64,000 bases of DNA from Hydrogenobacter sp. T-8 (GTDB lineage Bacteria; Aquificota; Aquificia; Aquificales; Aquificaceae): NCBI RefSeq assembly GCF_011006175.1, contig NZ_CP048795.1:1104491-1168490 (forward strand). Direction: 5' to 3'. This document shows positions 8,798 through 16,245 of the stretch, in pieces; positions within the stretch are counted from its first letter, which is position 1; each line of letters opens with the position of its first letter. Made by a program: the position numbers and the translations under genes. A model generated the notes under the pieces. The model saw nothing but the letters and a program-made list of their open reading frames with translations. It did not search any database and was not told where the DNA came from.

Positions 8798-9018
8798 AGA
8801 TGGTTCTGGTTTTTATTCTTCTCATAATAATTGCAGGAATATCTGGCACTATAGTATTCCTCAATCAGGAAAAGGTTATGTTGGTGCTTACGCCAACCTT
8901 TAGAGATGTATACTACATAGTCCCTCCAATCCCTCTGGGACTTTTGGTAGTTTTGAGTTTCTTTGTAGGTCTCTTCATAGGCTACGTAGGTGGAGTTATA
9001 TCTAAATTCTTCAAGTAG
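8794..9018 (+). CDS. LapA-domain small membrane protein (DUF1049)
   Basis: The 74-residue protein has two membrane helices. The first is followed by a short segment FLNQEKVMLVLTPTF, the second is PLGLLVVLSFFVGLFIGYVGG; this is the typical pattern of the lipopolysaccharide assembly protein A (LapA/YciS) domain. The E. coli protein acts in control of LpxC, but many family members are uncharacterised. It is translationally coupled to argH (ATGA). Its stop is 2 bp from the end of the frameshifted convergent gene. Confidence 0.75.
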   Translation: MKMVLVFILLIIIAGISGTIVFLNQEKVMLVLTPTFRDVYYIVPPIPLGLLVVLSFFVGLFIGYVGGVISKFFK

Positions 9019-9020
9019 AG

Positions 9021-9858
9021 TTATAGATTGAACTCCTCCTTTAAAACGTGGAGCAAGTCTTCAGCAACTACAAGTTTTTTAAACAAAATCAGTTACCTCG
9101 TCTGGCACATAGCCGAGCCTACATTCTATGAGACTTAAAACCATCTCTTGGGTGGACTTTAAAAGACCTTCCTCAAGACCGATTTGCTCGCCTTCCTTAA
9201 GCCCAAGCCTATATAGAATATCCTTTTTCAGCCTTCTCTTTGGCAATTTTATATCCTCAGGTCTAACCGCTATAGGCACATGCTTGACATCCTCCGTGAG
9301 CCTTATCCTTAAGTTAGGTCGCAGTTCTGTTAGTGTCAATGCTTTCAGTAGATAGTCCTTCCTTTCTTCCTCGTTCATCCCTTCCATAGTCCTTATGAGT
9401 TTCTCTATCAGATATGCCTCGTCCTCTACCTTACACAAACAAGCTAAAAGCCTATCCATAGGGTCTGGGCTTTCCAAAAGCACTTTGCAGTCTATCTGCC
9501 TTATGTCAATCATCTCGTAGCTAAAGCTAAGGTTTCTAAGCCTTAGCCTTGACTTCATTCTTAGTTTTCTGTTTCCCACATACACAAGGAGCTGTTTTAT
9601 AGGACTGCTTGGATATCTCTCTAATATGGCAAGGTAATAGCGTAGCATTCTAAAGGGCATGTTAGTGTCGTTAAAGGACTGGAACTCTATATGCAGTATG
9701 CTTTCATCCTCAAGCCTTGCTAAAAAGTCCACTCTTAACTCTGTGGAAGGGAAGTTGGTGGGTAGCAGTTCCTTTATGGGTGCGGGTGCGAGTATTTTGC
9801 TTAGTCTGTGTGGGATTTCTTCAAAAACATCCTTTAAAACTATGTCCTTTGAAGACAC
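9021..9858 (-). pseudogene. Rpn/YhgA-like PD-(D/E)XK nuclease family gene, frameshifted near its 3' end
   Basis: Starts at a GTG (9858). The intact frame codes for 259 residues and stops at 9079. ELRVDFLARLEDESILHIEFQSF has the D...E-x-Q spacing of the PD-(D/E)XK nuclease core of the Rpn recombination-promoting nuclease family, followed by MLRYYLAILERYP and RLGYVPDEVTD. After the stop another frame continues as LFKKLVVAEDLLHVLKEEFNL and ends at 9021, which looks like the usual C-terminal helix of this family. Removing one base from the TTTT run near 9083 would join the two frames. Loss of about 20 residues may or may not abolish function. The restored gene would end 2 bp from lapA. Confidence 0.75.
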
Positions 9859-9863
9859 GGGAA

Positions 9864-9869
9864 ATTATA
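9864..9869 (-). promoter_or_regulatory. Candidate -10 box (TGC-TATAAT) of the Rpn-family gene
   Basis: On the minus strand TGCTATAAT, an extended -10 type, ends 5 nt before the GTG at 9858. There is no room for a leader with a ribosome-binding site. It overlaps the left end of the sigma-54-like site proposed for the divergent flgF. Confidence 0.45.
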
Positions 9870-9883
9870 GCACACTACTTGCA
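9868..9883 (+). promoter_or_regulatory. Possible sigma-54 promoter of flgF
   Basis: TAGCACACTACTTGCA matches the -24/-12 consensus TGGCACR-N4-TTGCA with correct spacing except that the first G of the -24 GG is A. A start about 12 nt downstream would leave a leader of about 25 nt containing the flgF ribosome-binding site (GGGGAGG). Because the -24 GG is normally the most conserved element, this is a weak call. Confidence 0.35.
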
Positions 9884-9919
9884 ACCTACATTAAAATATA
9901 AACTGGGGAGGATGAAGGT

Positions 9920-10642
9920 ATGGCGATAGAATACCAGCCCTTATACATACTATCAAGCGGAATGCTACTCCAACAGAGAAAGTTGGAAACCATAACCAAC
10001 AACCTTGCAAACGTGGACACGCCAGCCTTTAAGAAAGACCTAATTTTGGCAAGCCTCTGGGAAACTCCTATGGGTCAGAGCTTTCCAGACATTGACCCAC
10101 AAAACCCAAGCAACAACTTTTTGTATCCAGTCGTAGAGAGAATCTTTACAGACCTCTCTCAGGGTGCTATAAAACAGACGGGCAACCCGCTTGACCTTGC
10201 CATAGAGGGCAATGGCTTTTTTGCGGTTAGAAGTGGTCAAGAGGTGCTATATACAAGAAAGGGAAACTTTAGGCTGGACGCAGAAAGCTATCTTGTCAAT
10301 GAGCTTGGCTACAGAGTGCTTGATACAAACCTCAATGAGATAAGGCTGGAAGGGCAACCAACTTTTGGTATTGATGGTTCTGTGTTTGTGAACGGTCAGC
10401 AAATTGCTACTATCGGTGTGTTTGAGCTTCAAAACCCTCAGAAAATAGGAAGAGACCTCTTTACAGGTCAGGCTCAGCCTGCTCAAGGCTATAGGCTCAT
10501 GCAAGGCTTTCTTGAACTTTCCAATGTGAACCCTATTCTTGAAATGGCAAAGCTTATTCAAACCCACAGAGCTCACGAGGTTTATTCCAATCTTATAAGG
10601 TCTCTTGACGCCATTTATGAGAGGTTTAACCAGAGCTTTTAA
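9920..10642 (+). CDS. flgF: Flagellar basal-body rod protein, FlgF/FlgG family
   Basis: Axial component of the flagellar rod, exported by the flagellar type III system. The N-terminus has the rod-protein signature (SSGMLLQQRKLETITNNLANVDTPAFKK), the centre NPLDLAIEGNGFFAV and the C-terminal heptad helix EMAKLIQTHRAHEVYSNLIR. At 240 residues it is nearer FlgF than FlgG (about 260), hence the symbol, but FlgG-like function cannot be excluded. Ribosome-binding site GGGGAGG precedes the ATG. The gene stands apart from the other flagellar genes and its stop overlaps the convergent exonuclease stop by 4 bp. Confidence 0.88.
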   Translation: MAIEYQPLYILSSGMLLQQRKLETITNNLANVDTPAFKKDLILASLWETPMGQSFPDIDPQNPSNNFLYPVVERIFTDLSQGAIKQTGNPLDLAIEGNGFFAVRSGQEVLYTRKGNFRLDAESYLVNELGYRVLDTNLNEIRLEGQPTFGIDGSVFVNGQQIATIGVFELQNPQKIGRDLFTGQAQPAQGYRLMQGFLELSNVNPILEMAKLIQTHRAHEVYSNLIRSLDAIYERFNQSF

Positions 10643-11508
10643 AAAAGGCTCTTCTGTGTGGATGTCTTTGAGAGGCTGTCAAGCTCCTTTATAAGGCTTT
10701 TCATTTCCAATTCTTCAAACCTTTTCCTTAATGCGTTAAAGTTAGGACTTTTTAGCCTTAACTCTTCTTCTTTTAGGCTTAAACCCTCTACTTTTTGCAG
10801 TTTTAGAAGAGATAAAGCAAGCTCAAGGCTTTCTCTGTTTGCCTGAGGAAAGGCTCTAAGGAAGTCTTGCCAGTTTCTCAAAAGGTTTTCCACACTACCG
10901 TAGGCTTCAAGAACTTTTATGGCAGTTTTTGGACCTATACCCTTTACGCCTTCTATATTATCCACCTTATCACCCACAAGGGCAAGGTAGTCTGGAAGTT
11001 TTTCTGGTGGAACGCCAAACTTTTCCAAAACTTTTTTCCTGTCAAAGACCTCACCGCTTATGGGATTAACCACCACAAGCCTTTCACACACAAGCGACAA
11101 TATATCCTTGTCTGGTGAGTAGACTTTTACAGAAAAGCCTCTTTCAAGAGCCCACCAGCTTATGGTTGCAATTATGTCATCCGCCTCATAGCCTTCCACT
11201 TCATACCTTTTAATGCCAAGAAGGTCAACAAGCTCCTTTATAACTGGTATCTGGACCTTTAAGGGGTCTGGCATGGAAGGTCTTTTGGCTTTGTATTCTC
11301 TATAGACCTCTTCTCTCTTTGTGGGTGCAGGCAGGTCAAAGGCTATGGCAAAGTAAGAAGGCTTTTCTGTTTTTAGTATGGAAAAGATAGCCCTCATAAA
11401 GCCGTATATGGCACCGGTGGGAAAGCCAGACCTTGTGGAAAGAGGTGGAAGAGCAAAAAAGCTCCTATACAGAAAGGCGGAGCCGTCAAGGAGATGCAAA
11501 ACCTTCAT
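10639..11508 (-). CDS. Stand-alone 5'-3' exonuclease (PolA N-terminal type)
   Basis: The 289-residue FEN-like nuclease would remove RNA primers and flaps during replication and repair. It resembles the N-terminal nuclease domain of DNA polymerase I: LLDGSAFLYRSFFA with the first metal aspartate, GFMRAIFSIL, EGYEADDIIAT, VYSPDKDILSL and the helix-3-turn motif GVKGIGPKTAIKVL. The chain ends before any polymerase domain, so it is a separate gene here. The ATG at 11508 lies inside the 3' end of thiE (23-bp overlap), implying coupling. Confidence 0.92.
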   Translation of the reverse strand: MKVLHLLDGSAFLYRSFFALPPLSTRSGFPTGAIYGFMRAIFSILKTEKPSYFAIAFDLPAPTKREEVYREYKAKRPSMPDPLKVQIPVIKELVDLLGIKRYEVEGYEADDIIATISWWALERGFSVKVYSPDKDILSLVCERLVVVNPISGEVFDRKKVLEKFGVPPEKLPDYLALVGDKVDNIEGVKGIGPKTAIKVLEAYGSVENLLRNWQDFLRAFPQANRESLELALSLLKLQKVEGLSLKEEELRLKSPNFNALRKRFEELEMKSLIKELDSLSKTSTQKSLF

Positions 11509-12148
11509 GGAGAGCCCTTCTGTAATAGCCTTTCATAGCTTCCACAAGGCTTCTTGTAGCCTTTTCTACGTCCTCAAAGCCAAGGATAGCAGAAACCACC
11601 GCAATACCCTTTGCACCCGCAGCGAGCACTTCCGCAACACGATAGTGAGTTATACCACCTATGGCGACTATGGGCTTTGAGGTTAGCTTTACCGCTTGAC
11701 GCAGACCCTCTATACCCACCAATTTGTAGTTTGCCTTTGTGGTAGTCTCATACACAGAACCAAAGCCTATATAGTCTATGGGAAGATGCTCCACCTCTTT
11801 TAGCTTATCCACAGAGTTTACTGAGTAACCTATAAACATCTTGTCTCCTACGAGCTTTCTGACCACATCGGGAGGAAGGTCTTCTTGACCCACATGAACA
11901 CCGTCCGCAGACACCGCAAGAGCTAAGTCCACCCTATCGTTTACCACAAGCTGAACATTATACCTTTGAGTGAGCTCTCTAAGAACCAAAAGCTCCTCAT
12001 ACATCTGCCTTGTGGACTTGTTTTTAAACCTATACTGGAGTGCAGTTATTCCACCCTTTATGGCGGACTCTATGGTAGATACGAGGTCCCTGTCCATAAA
12101 GTAGCGGTCATCGGTTACAAGGTATAGGGTTAGATTGGGCTTTTGCAT
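11486..12148 (-). CDS. thiE: Thiamine-phosphate synthase
   Basis: Joins HMP-diphosphate and thiazole phosphate to give thiamine phosphate. TIM-barrel motifs of ThiE are all present: ALQYRFKNKS, LVVNDRVDLALAVSADGVHVGQEDLP, IDYIGFGSVYETTTK and PIVAIGGIT. I start the gene at the ATG at 12148, seven codons inside the longest frame, because AGGAGG lies 5 nt upstream of it. That gives 220 residues, the normal length. No THI-box riboswitch is recognisable in the 48 bp up to the divergent fur gene. Confidence 0.95.
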   Translation of the reverse strand: MQKPNLTLYLVTDDRYFMDRDLVSTIESAIKGGITALQYRFKNKSTRQMYEELLVLRELTQRYNVQLVVNDRVDLALAVSADGVHVGQEDLPPDVVRKLVGDKMFIGYSVNSVDKLKEVEHLPIDYIGFGSVYETTTKANYKLVGIEGLRQAVKLTSKPIVAIGGITHYRVAEVLAAGAKGIAVVSAILGFEDVEKATRSLVEAMKGYYRRALHEGFASP

Positions 12149-12162
12149 GTTTTCCTCCTGTT

Positions 12163-12181
12163 GCAAATGATATTCAGTTAG
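12163..12181 (+). promoter_or_regulatory. Possible Fur box between thiE and fur
   Basis: The 19 bp from 12163, with AATGATA at 12166-12172, match the classical E. coli Fur box (GATAATGATAATCATTATC) at 12 of 19 positions by my count. It sits about where the -35 region of fur would be, upstream of the TATATTAT sequence at 12184-12191. Autoregulation is plausible but the score is only moderate, and Aquificales Fur boxes may differ. Confidence 0.3.
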
Positions 12182-12196
12182 ACTATATTATATGCT

Positions 12197-12670
12197 ATGC
12201 AGTTGGAAGAGCTAAAGCAGAAGTTTGAGCAGTTTCTCAGACAGAACGGACACAAGATAACAAAGGGCAGGTTTGAGATAATAGACAAAATAGCCAGCTA
12301 TGGTCCTCACTTTGAGATAGAAGAACTTGTCCGCTGGATAGCAAACCAAGACAGGACAATAGCCAGCCGGTCCACCGTCTACAGAACCGTAAGGCTTCTT
12401 CAGGAGTTTGGAGCAATAAGGGAGGTAATAAAGCTGGGTAACAGAACCATATACGAGTTTGTGGCGGGAAAGCCACACCATGAGCATCTCATATGCGTGG
12501 AATGCGGGAAGATAATAGAGTTTTACAAAGAGGAAATAGAGGAGTTTCAAGACAAGGTATGCGAAGAGCACAACTTTACACCTTTAAACCACAGACTTGA
12601 AATTTTTGGTATATGCTCAGACTGCAAGGCAAAAAAATATGAGAATAGAAGGCTGGAAGTTGGAGCTTAA
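12197..12670 (+). CDS. fur: Fur-family metal-responsive transcriptional regulator
   Basis: The 157-residue protein has an N-terminal winged helix (KITKGRFEIIDKI, STVYRTVRLLQEFGAI) and a C-terminal metal and dimer domain with HHEHLICVECGKIIEF, plus CVEC and CSDC pairs forming the structural zinc site. Whether it senses iron (Fur), peroxide (PerR) or zinc (Zur) is not decidable by eye, so the symbol is provisional. The start lies 5 nt after a TATTAT box without an obvious ribosome-binding site. Its last 32 bp overlap the lytic transglycosylase gene. Confidence 0.88.
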   Translation: MQLEELKQKFEQFLRQNGHKITKGRFEIIDKIASYGPHFEIEELVRWIANQDRTIASRSTVYRTVRLLQEFGAIREVIKLGNRTIYEFVAGKPHHEHLICVECGKIIEFYKEEIEEFQDKVCEEHNFTPLNHRLEIFGICSDCKAKKYENRRLEVGA

Positions 12671-13154
12671 AACTACGAGAGCAGGGCATATAAAACCCAG
12701 CGAGGACTTTAGCTCTTACCTTAACTCTGCTATAGAAAAACCACAGGAGCAGGTCAATAAAGAAGCCTTGCCAGTAGATGCAAGAATTAGTGCAAAGGTG
12801 GAAGAGGTATCCAAAAAGTATGGTATCCCTAAGGAGTTAATCTATGCAATAATAAAGCAAGAGAGCAATTTCAACCCTATGGCTTACAATAAAAACAAAG
12901 ATGGCACAGAGGATAGAGGTCTCATGCAGGTCAACTACCAGCACAACCTAAGGCTTATGAGAGAATATGGCATAACAGACCCAAACCAGCTTTTTGATAT
13001 AGAAACCAACATAGAGCTTGGAGCAAGGATACTCTATGAAAACTTCCAAAGGTTTGGCAACTGGGCTATGGCTGTAAAAGCCTACAATGGGCTAAGGGCG
13101 GACAACTGGGACTATGTGAGGGGAGTTTTTGAGAAGCTGGCTCTTTTTAGGTGA
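12639..13154 (+). CDS. Soluble lytic transglycosylase (SLT) domain protein
   Basis: The 172-residue protein is mostly one lysozyme-like SLT domain that would cleave peptidoglycan: IYAIIKQESNFNPMAYN carries the catalytic Glu, then DRGLMQVN, IETNIELGARILYEN and the C-terminal AVKAYNGL. I place the start at the ATG 12639 inside the end of fur rather than at 12597, since the extra residues only mirror fur sequence. No signal peptide is visible, so export would need another route; flagellum-associated transglycosylases can lack a Sec signal, but that is speculation. Confidence 0.8.
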   Translation: MRIEGWKLELKTTRAGHIKPSEDFSSYLNSAIEKPQEQVNKEALPVDARISAKVEEVSKKYGIPKELIYAIIKQESNFNPMAYNKNKDGTEDRGLMQVNYQHNLRLMREYGITDPNQLFDIETNIELGARILYENFQRFGNWAMAVKAYNGLRADNWDYVRGVFEKLALFR

Positions 13155-13160
13155 GGTGCA

Positions 13161-13511
13161 ATGGAAATAAAGGAGCTTACCCAAAAACAAAAGGACTTTC
13201 TAAAAAACCTCTTTGGGATTGAAGAACTTCCAGAGGATATGGAGTTGGAGGAGTTTCTTGCCTCAAAGGGTTGTAAACTATACGAGTGCCTAAGTTGTGG
13301 CAAGCTGGTATTTCACGATAATTATGAGTTTTGGAACTTAACGGATTGTTGTGATGACAATTCAAAGCTGGTGGAAGGTGGGCTACTTTGTGAGGTATGC
13401 TACTCAAGAACTCCAGAGAACCTAAAGCACTGGATATTTTTCAGACCTACTTACTACAAAGAGGTGAGCTTTTTGTCACCAGAAGGTAAAAATAAGCCAA
13501 CAAAAGAATAG
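13161..13511 (+). CDS. Hypothetical small cysteine-rich (probable zinc-binding) protein
   Basis: I do not recognise this 116-residue protein. Its middle holds CLSC, an adjacent CC pair and CEVC, about 20-25 residues apart, consistent with a zinc-ribbon or treble-clef site. The N-terminus is charged and helical (KELTQKQKDFLKNLFGIEELPEDMELEEFL), the C-terminus is lysine-rich. It follows the lytic transglycosylase gene by 6 bp on the same strand and is probably in its operon. No signal peptide or membrane segment is seen. Confidence 0.65.
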   Translation: MEIKELTQKQKDFLKNLFGIEELPEDMELEEFLASKGCKLYECLSCGKLVFHDNYEFWNLTDCCDDNSKLVEGGLLCEVCYSRTPENLKHWIFFRPTYYKEVSFLSPEGKNKPTKE

Positions 13512-13527
13512 AAGCCAAAGGAAAACT

Positions 13528-13533
13528 TATAAT
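13528..13533 (+). promoter_or_regulatory. Candidate -10 box (TATAAT) of the YkuK-like gene
   Basis: TATAAT ends 6 nt before the ATG at 13540, with no Shine-Dalgarno in between. Confidence 0.45.
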
Positions 13534-13539
13534 ATCTAT

Positions 13540-13980
13540 ATGCCTCTCATAAAGGACATTGAGGAGGTAAAGGAGTTTATAAGAAAAACCTCGCAGAAGA
13601 CCGCTGTTTATGTGGGTTGTGATTCAAGGCAGGTTAAAAACCACACGGTCTTTGTTTCTGTGGTAGTTGTTCACATAGATTCTTCCAGAGGTGCAAAGAT
13701 ATTTTGGAAAGTAGACAAAGTGCCACGCATAAGGTCCCTCAGACAAAGGCTTTTAGAGGAGGTGAGTAGAGCAGTCTACCTTGCCCTTGAGGTTTCTGAA
13801 GTGGTTGGCAACAGACCTTTTGAAGTCCACCTTGATATAAACCCAAACCCAGAGCATAACTCCAGCGTCATACTCAAGGAAGCAATAGGCTATGTGCTCG
13901 CCCAGGGTCTAAAGCCTGTGGTAAAGCCTCATTCCATCGCAGCTACTACTGTGGCGGACTATATTACCGGCAAATACTAA
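13540..13980 (+). CDS. YkuK-type RNase H-like protein (DUF458)
   Basis: The 146-residue protein belongs to the YkuK/DUF458 family, predicted to adopt an RNase H-like fold. Family features visible are TAVYVGCDSRQ near the start, VVVVHIDSSRGAKIFW, the VHLDINPNPEHNS motif with conserved acidic residues, and the C-terminal KPHSIAATTVADYITGK. Biochemical function is unknown. It ends 4 bp into the convergent speE gene. Confidence 0.85.
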   Translation: MPLIKDIEEVKEFIRKTSQKTAVYVGCDSRQVKNHTVFVSVVVVHIDSSRGAKIFWKVDKVPRIRSLRQRLLEEVSRAVYLALEVSEVVGNRPFEVHLDINPNPEHNSSVILKEAIGYVLAQGLKPVVKPHSIAATTVADYITGKY

Positions 13981-14819
13981 AACACGTATTCACCGGATAT
14001 GAGCCTGTTATAAAAGCTCTCTGGCAAGAAGGCATGACGGTGCATGTCCGCAGAGTATAGCTTTGTCTGAACCTTTACCTCTCTGGAAGGTTCTCTTACG
14101 GGGTGCTTCTTAGAAGCTATGGACATGGTCCACCAGTATCCTGCGTATCCTGGTATTACTGCGGTGTAGAGGTCTACTATTGGGAAAACTTTCTTAAGAG
14201 CCTTCTGTATTCTTCTAACTATTTCAATGTGGTAATGTATGGACTCTGTCTGACCCACGTATATGCCGTCCTCCTTGAGGGCGCTGTAGACATACTTAAA
14301 GAACTCCTCTGTGGTTAACACGTGGGCAAAGCCTACTGGGTCTGTGGAATCTACTATTATCACGTCAAACTCATTCTCATAGTCTTGAATGTATTTGTAG
14401 CCATCTTCATTAAGGATTATTGCCCTTGGGTCTTCAAAGGCGACCGCCATGGTAGGTAAAAACCTTTTGGAGACCTCTATAACCTCCTTGTCTATGTCCA
14501 CAAGGACAGCCCTTTTGACCTCTGGGTGCTTAAGAACTTCCCTTAGAACTCCGCCGTCTCCTCCGCCTATTATGAGGACATTTTCTGGGTTGGGATGGGC
14601 ATATAGGGGCACATGTGCCATAAACTCGTGGTAGATGAACTCATACCGCTCGTCGCACTGAGCAACACCATCAAGCACCAAGATTCTTCCGAAGTGTGGC
14701 GACTCCACAACCATTATCTCCTGATATTCGCTCTTGCCGTGGTAAAGCACATTGCTTATAGGGTAGCAGTGTCTTATGGGTGCATAGGGGTCTCTTTCCA
14801 TAAAGAAGGTGTCCATCAT
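13977..14819 (-). CDS. speE: Spermidine synthase (polyamine aminopropyltransferase)
   Basis: Transfers the aminopropyl group of decarboxylated SAM to putrescine or another amine acceptor; thermophile enzymes often accept several amines. The 280-residue protein has the Rossmann motif VLIIGGGDGGVLREVLKH, followed by VDIDKEVIEVSKRF and DVIIVDSTDPVGFA containing the catalytic Asp. Length is normal. It forms an ATGA-coupled pair with rsmA upstream. The by-product methylthioadenosine could be handled by the mtnP product encoded at 18159. Confidence 0.95.
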   Translation of the reverse strand: MMDTFFMERDPYAPIRHCYPISNVLYHGKSEYQEIMVVESPHFGRILVLDGVAQCDERYEFIYHEFMAHVPLYAHPNPENVLIIGGGDGGVLREVLKHPEVKRAVLVDIDKEVIEVSKRFLPTMAVAFEDPRAIILNEDGYKYIQDYENEFDVIIVDSTDPVGFAHVLTTEEFFKYVYSALKEDGIYVGQTESIHYHIEIVRRIQKALKKVFPIVDLYTAVIPGYAGYWWTMSIASKKHPVREPSREVKVQTKLYSADMHRHAFLPESFYNRLISGEYVF

Positions 14820-15565
14820 CGCTTTTCACCTCTCAGTTTTTGGAGCATATTATAAAGCATAAGAACTCTGTCTGGTTCAAGAGTTTCAACTCTGCACATA
14901 GGGTCAATACCTGCTTTAAGAAGTATAGTTTCTGGAACTTTATTCTTTAGAGCCTTTCTCCTCATGGAGTATAAGCCTACCAAGAAACTCTTATAGTCCT
15001 CAAGGTCTAACTTTGGAAGCTCCTCCCTTCTGCTTAGCCTAATAAGTCCGGATTGCACCTTTGGGGGTGGCACAAAAAAGCGTGCGGGCAAGCTCATGAG
15101 ATACTCAACTCTATAAAAAGTCCTTACAAAGGTAGAGAGCCAAGAAGCTCCCTTTTGAATTTTCTCCGCCACTTCTTTCTGTAGCATGTAAACTGCTATT
15201 GGAATGCAGGAATGGTGAAAAACTGTGTTTTCCAATATAAGACTTGCCACATTATAGGGTAGATTTCCCACCACTTTGAGGTTTTCTCCCAGAGAGCAAA
15301 GGTTAAACTTGGTGGCATCTTCCCTATGGATAAACACTTTATCCCTTTGTATGTTTTTATGAAGAATTTCTACCATCTGCGGGTCTATTTCTAAAAGATG
15401 AAGCTCTTTGAAGTTCTTTTTTAGGATTTCTTTCGTTAGGTTTCCAGTGCCTGGACCTATCTCAACCACTATGTCCTCCTCTTGGAGTTCCAAAAACTCC
15501 ACTATGCGTTCAAGGACACCCTTTGCCACAAGAAGGTGTTGACCAAGATGTTTTTTAAGCTTCAT
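14816..15565 (-). CDS. rsmA: 16S rRNA (A1518/A1519) dimethyltransferase
   Basis: Dimethylates two adjacent adenines near the 3' end of 16S rRNA. The 249 residues show KKHLGQHLL, the SAM-binding VVEIGPGTGNLTKEIL, LLEIDPQMVEIL, and the catalytic GNLPYNVAS, followed by the short C-terminal helical domain. It is coupled to speE by ATGA overlap and divergent from yaaA with a 17-bp spacer. Confidence 0.96.
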   Translation of the reverse strand: MKLKKHLGQHLLVAKGVLERIVEFLELQEEDIVVEIGPGTGNLTKEILKKNFKELHLLEIDPQMVEILHKNIQRDKVFIHREDATKFNLCSLGENLKVVGNLPYNVASLILENTVFHHSCIPIAVYMLQKEVAEKIQKGASWLSTFVRTFYRVEYLMSLPARFFVPPPKVQSGLIRLSRREELPKLDLEDYKSFLVGLYSMRRKALKNKVPETILLKAGIDPMCRVETLEPDRVLMLYNMLQKLRGEKR

Positions 15566-15569
15566 GCTT

Positions 15570-15575
15570 TATAAT
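15570..15575 (+). promoter_or_regulatory. Candidate -10 box (TATAAT) of yaaA
   Basis: TATAAT ends 7 nt before the ATG at 15583. The 17-bp region between the rsmA and yaaA start codons contains it entirely, leaving no room for leaders on either side. Confidence 0.45.
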
Positions 15576-15582
15576 TTTAGGC

Positions 15583-16245
15583 ATGTTTCTTTTCCTCTTG
15601 CCTTATAGTAGGCTTCAAAAGAAGTTGGTCTTTAAAAATTGTGATGAGAGCAGGTTTACACTTGAGGAGTTTGAGCCTCTTGCAAGGTCTATTGAAAAGG
15701 AGTTTGTCAAAGACCACTCTCTTGCACCTTTGTATAGAAGATTTAGGAATGTTTTTTGGGAAAGTCTTGAGCTGTGGGTCTTGCCTCCTCCTGTGGTTAG
15801 ATACATAGAGGAAAATTCCTGGGTCTTGTCTCCTTTGTATGGTCTTGTTAAACCTACCGCTTGCATTCCCTTTGCACCTGTATCTTGGAAGGAATTTTAT
15901 GGAGGGAAAACTCTTATGGATTTCTGGAAAGAACACATAAGAAACCTCTCAAAAAAGCTCCTTTCTGAAAAGGTTGTCGTTTCCTTTCTTGGTAAACCTT
16001 ATGAGAAACTCTTTGACCTAAAATATGCCAAAGGCTTTTTGAGCTTTGAGTATTATAGGAAAGAACAGAAGGTAAAATTACCCTATAAACACTATGCCTA
16101 TACGCTAAGATACATAGCTGAGAAGAACTTGAGCCTTTCTGAGCTTGAGAAGATAAACTTCTATGACTACAAGGTGGAAAGTATAAGGAGCGTGGATAAT
16201 AAAACTGTAGTGTTTATGAGGTCGGAGGGTAGGTATGAAATCTGA
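15583..16245 (+). CDS. YaaA-like protein (UPF0246/DUF328)
   Basis: The 220-residue protein resembles the YaaA family, whose E. coli member lowers free iron under peroxide stress. Pieces of the family pattern are visible: a leucine-rich start, SWVLSPLYGLVKPTACIPF (compare the usual LSGLYGLLRPLD), and TLMDFWKEHI in the position of the FW...I motif; the C-terminal strand pattern also fits. It is shorter than E. coli YaaA (about 258), so function is not certain. Its end overlaps the next gene by 11 bp. Confidence 0.65.
   Translation: MFLFLLPYSRLQKKLVFKNCDESRFTLEEFEPLARSIEKEFVKDHSLAPLYRRFRNVFWESLELWVLPPPVVRYIEENSWVLSPLYGLVKPTACIPFAPVSWKEFYGGKTLMDFWKEHIRNLSKKLLSEKVVVSFLGKPYEKLFDLKYAKGFLSFEYYRKEQKVKLPYKHYAYTLRYIAEKNLSLSELEKINFYDYKVESIRSVDNKTVVFMRSEGRYEI

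Noticed and set aside
12597..12638. Upstream start of the lytic transglycosylase
   Set aside because: The extra 14 codons only re-read fur sequence and add no signal peptide.
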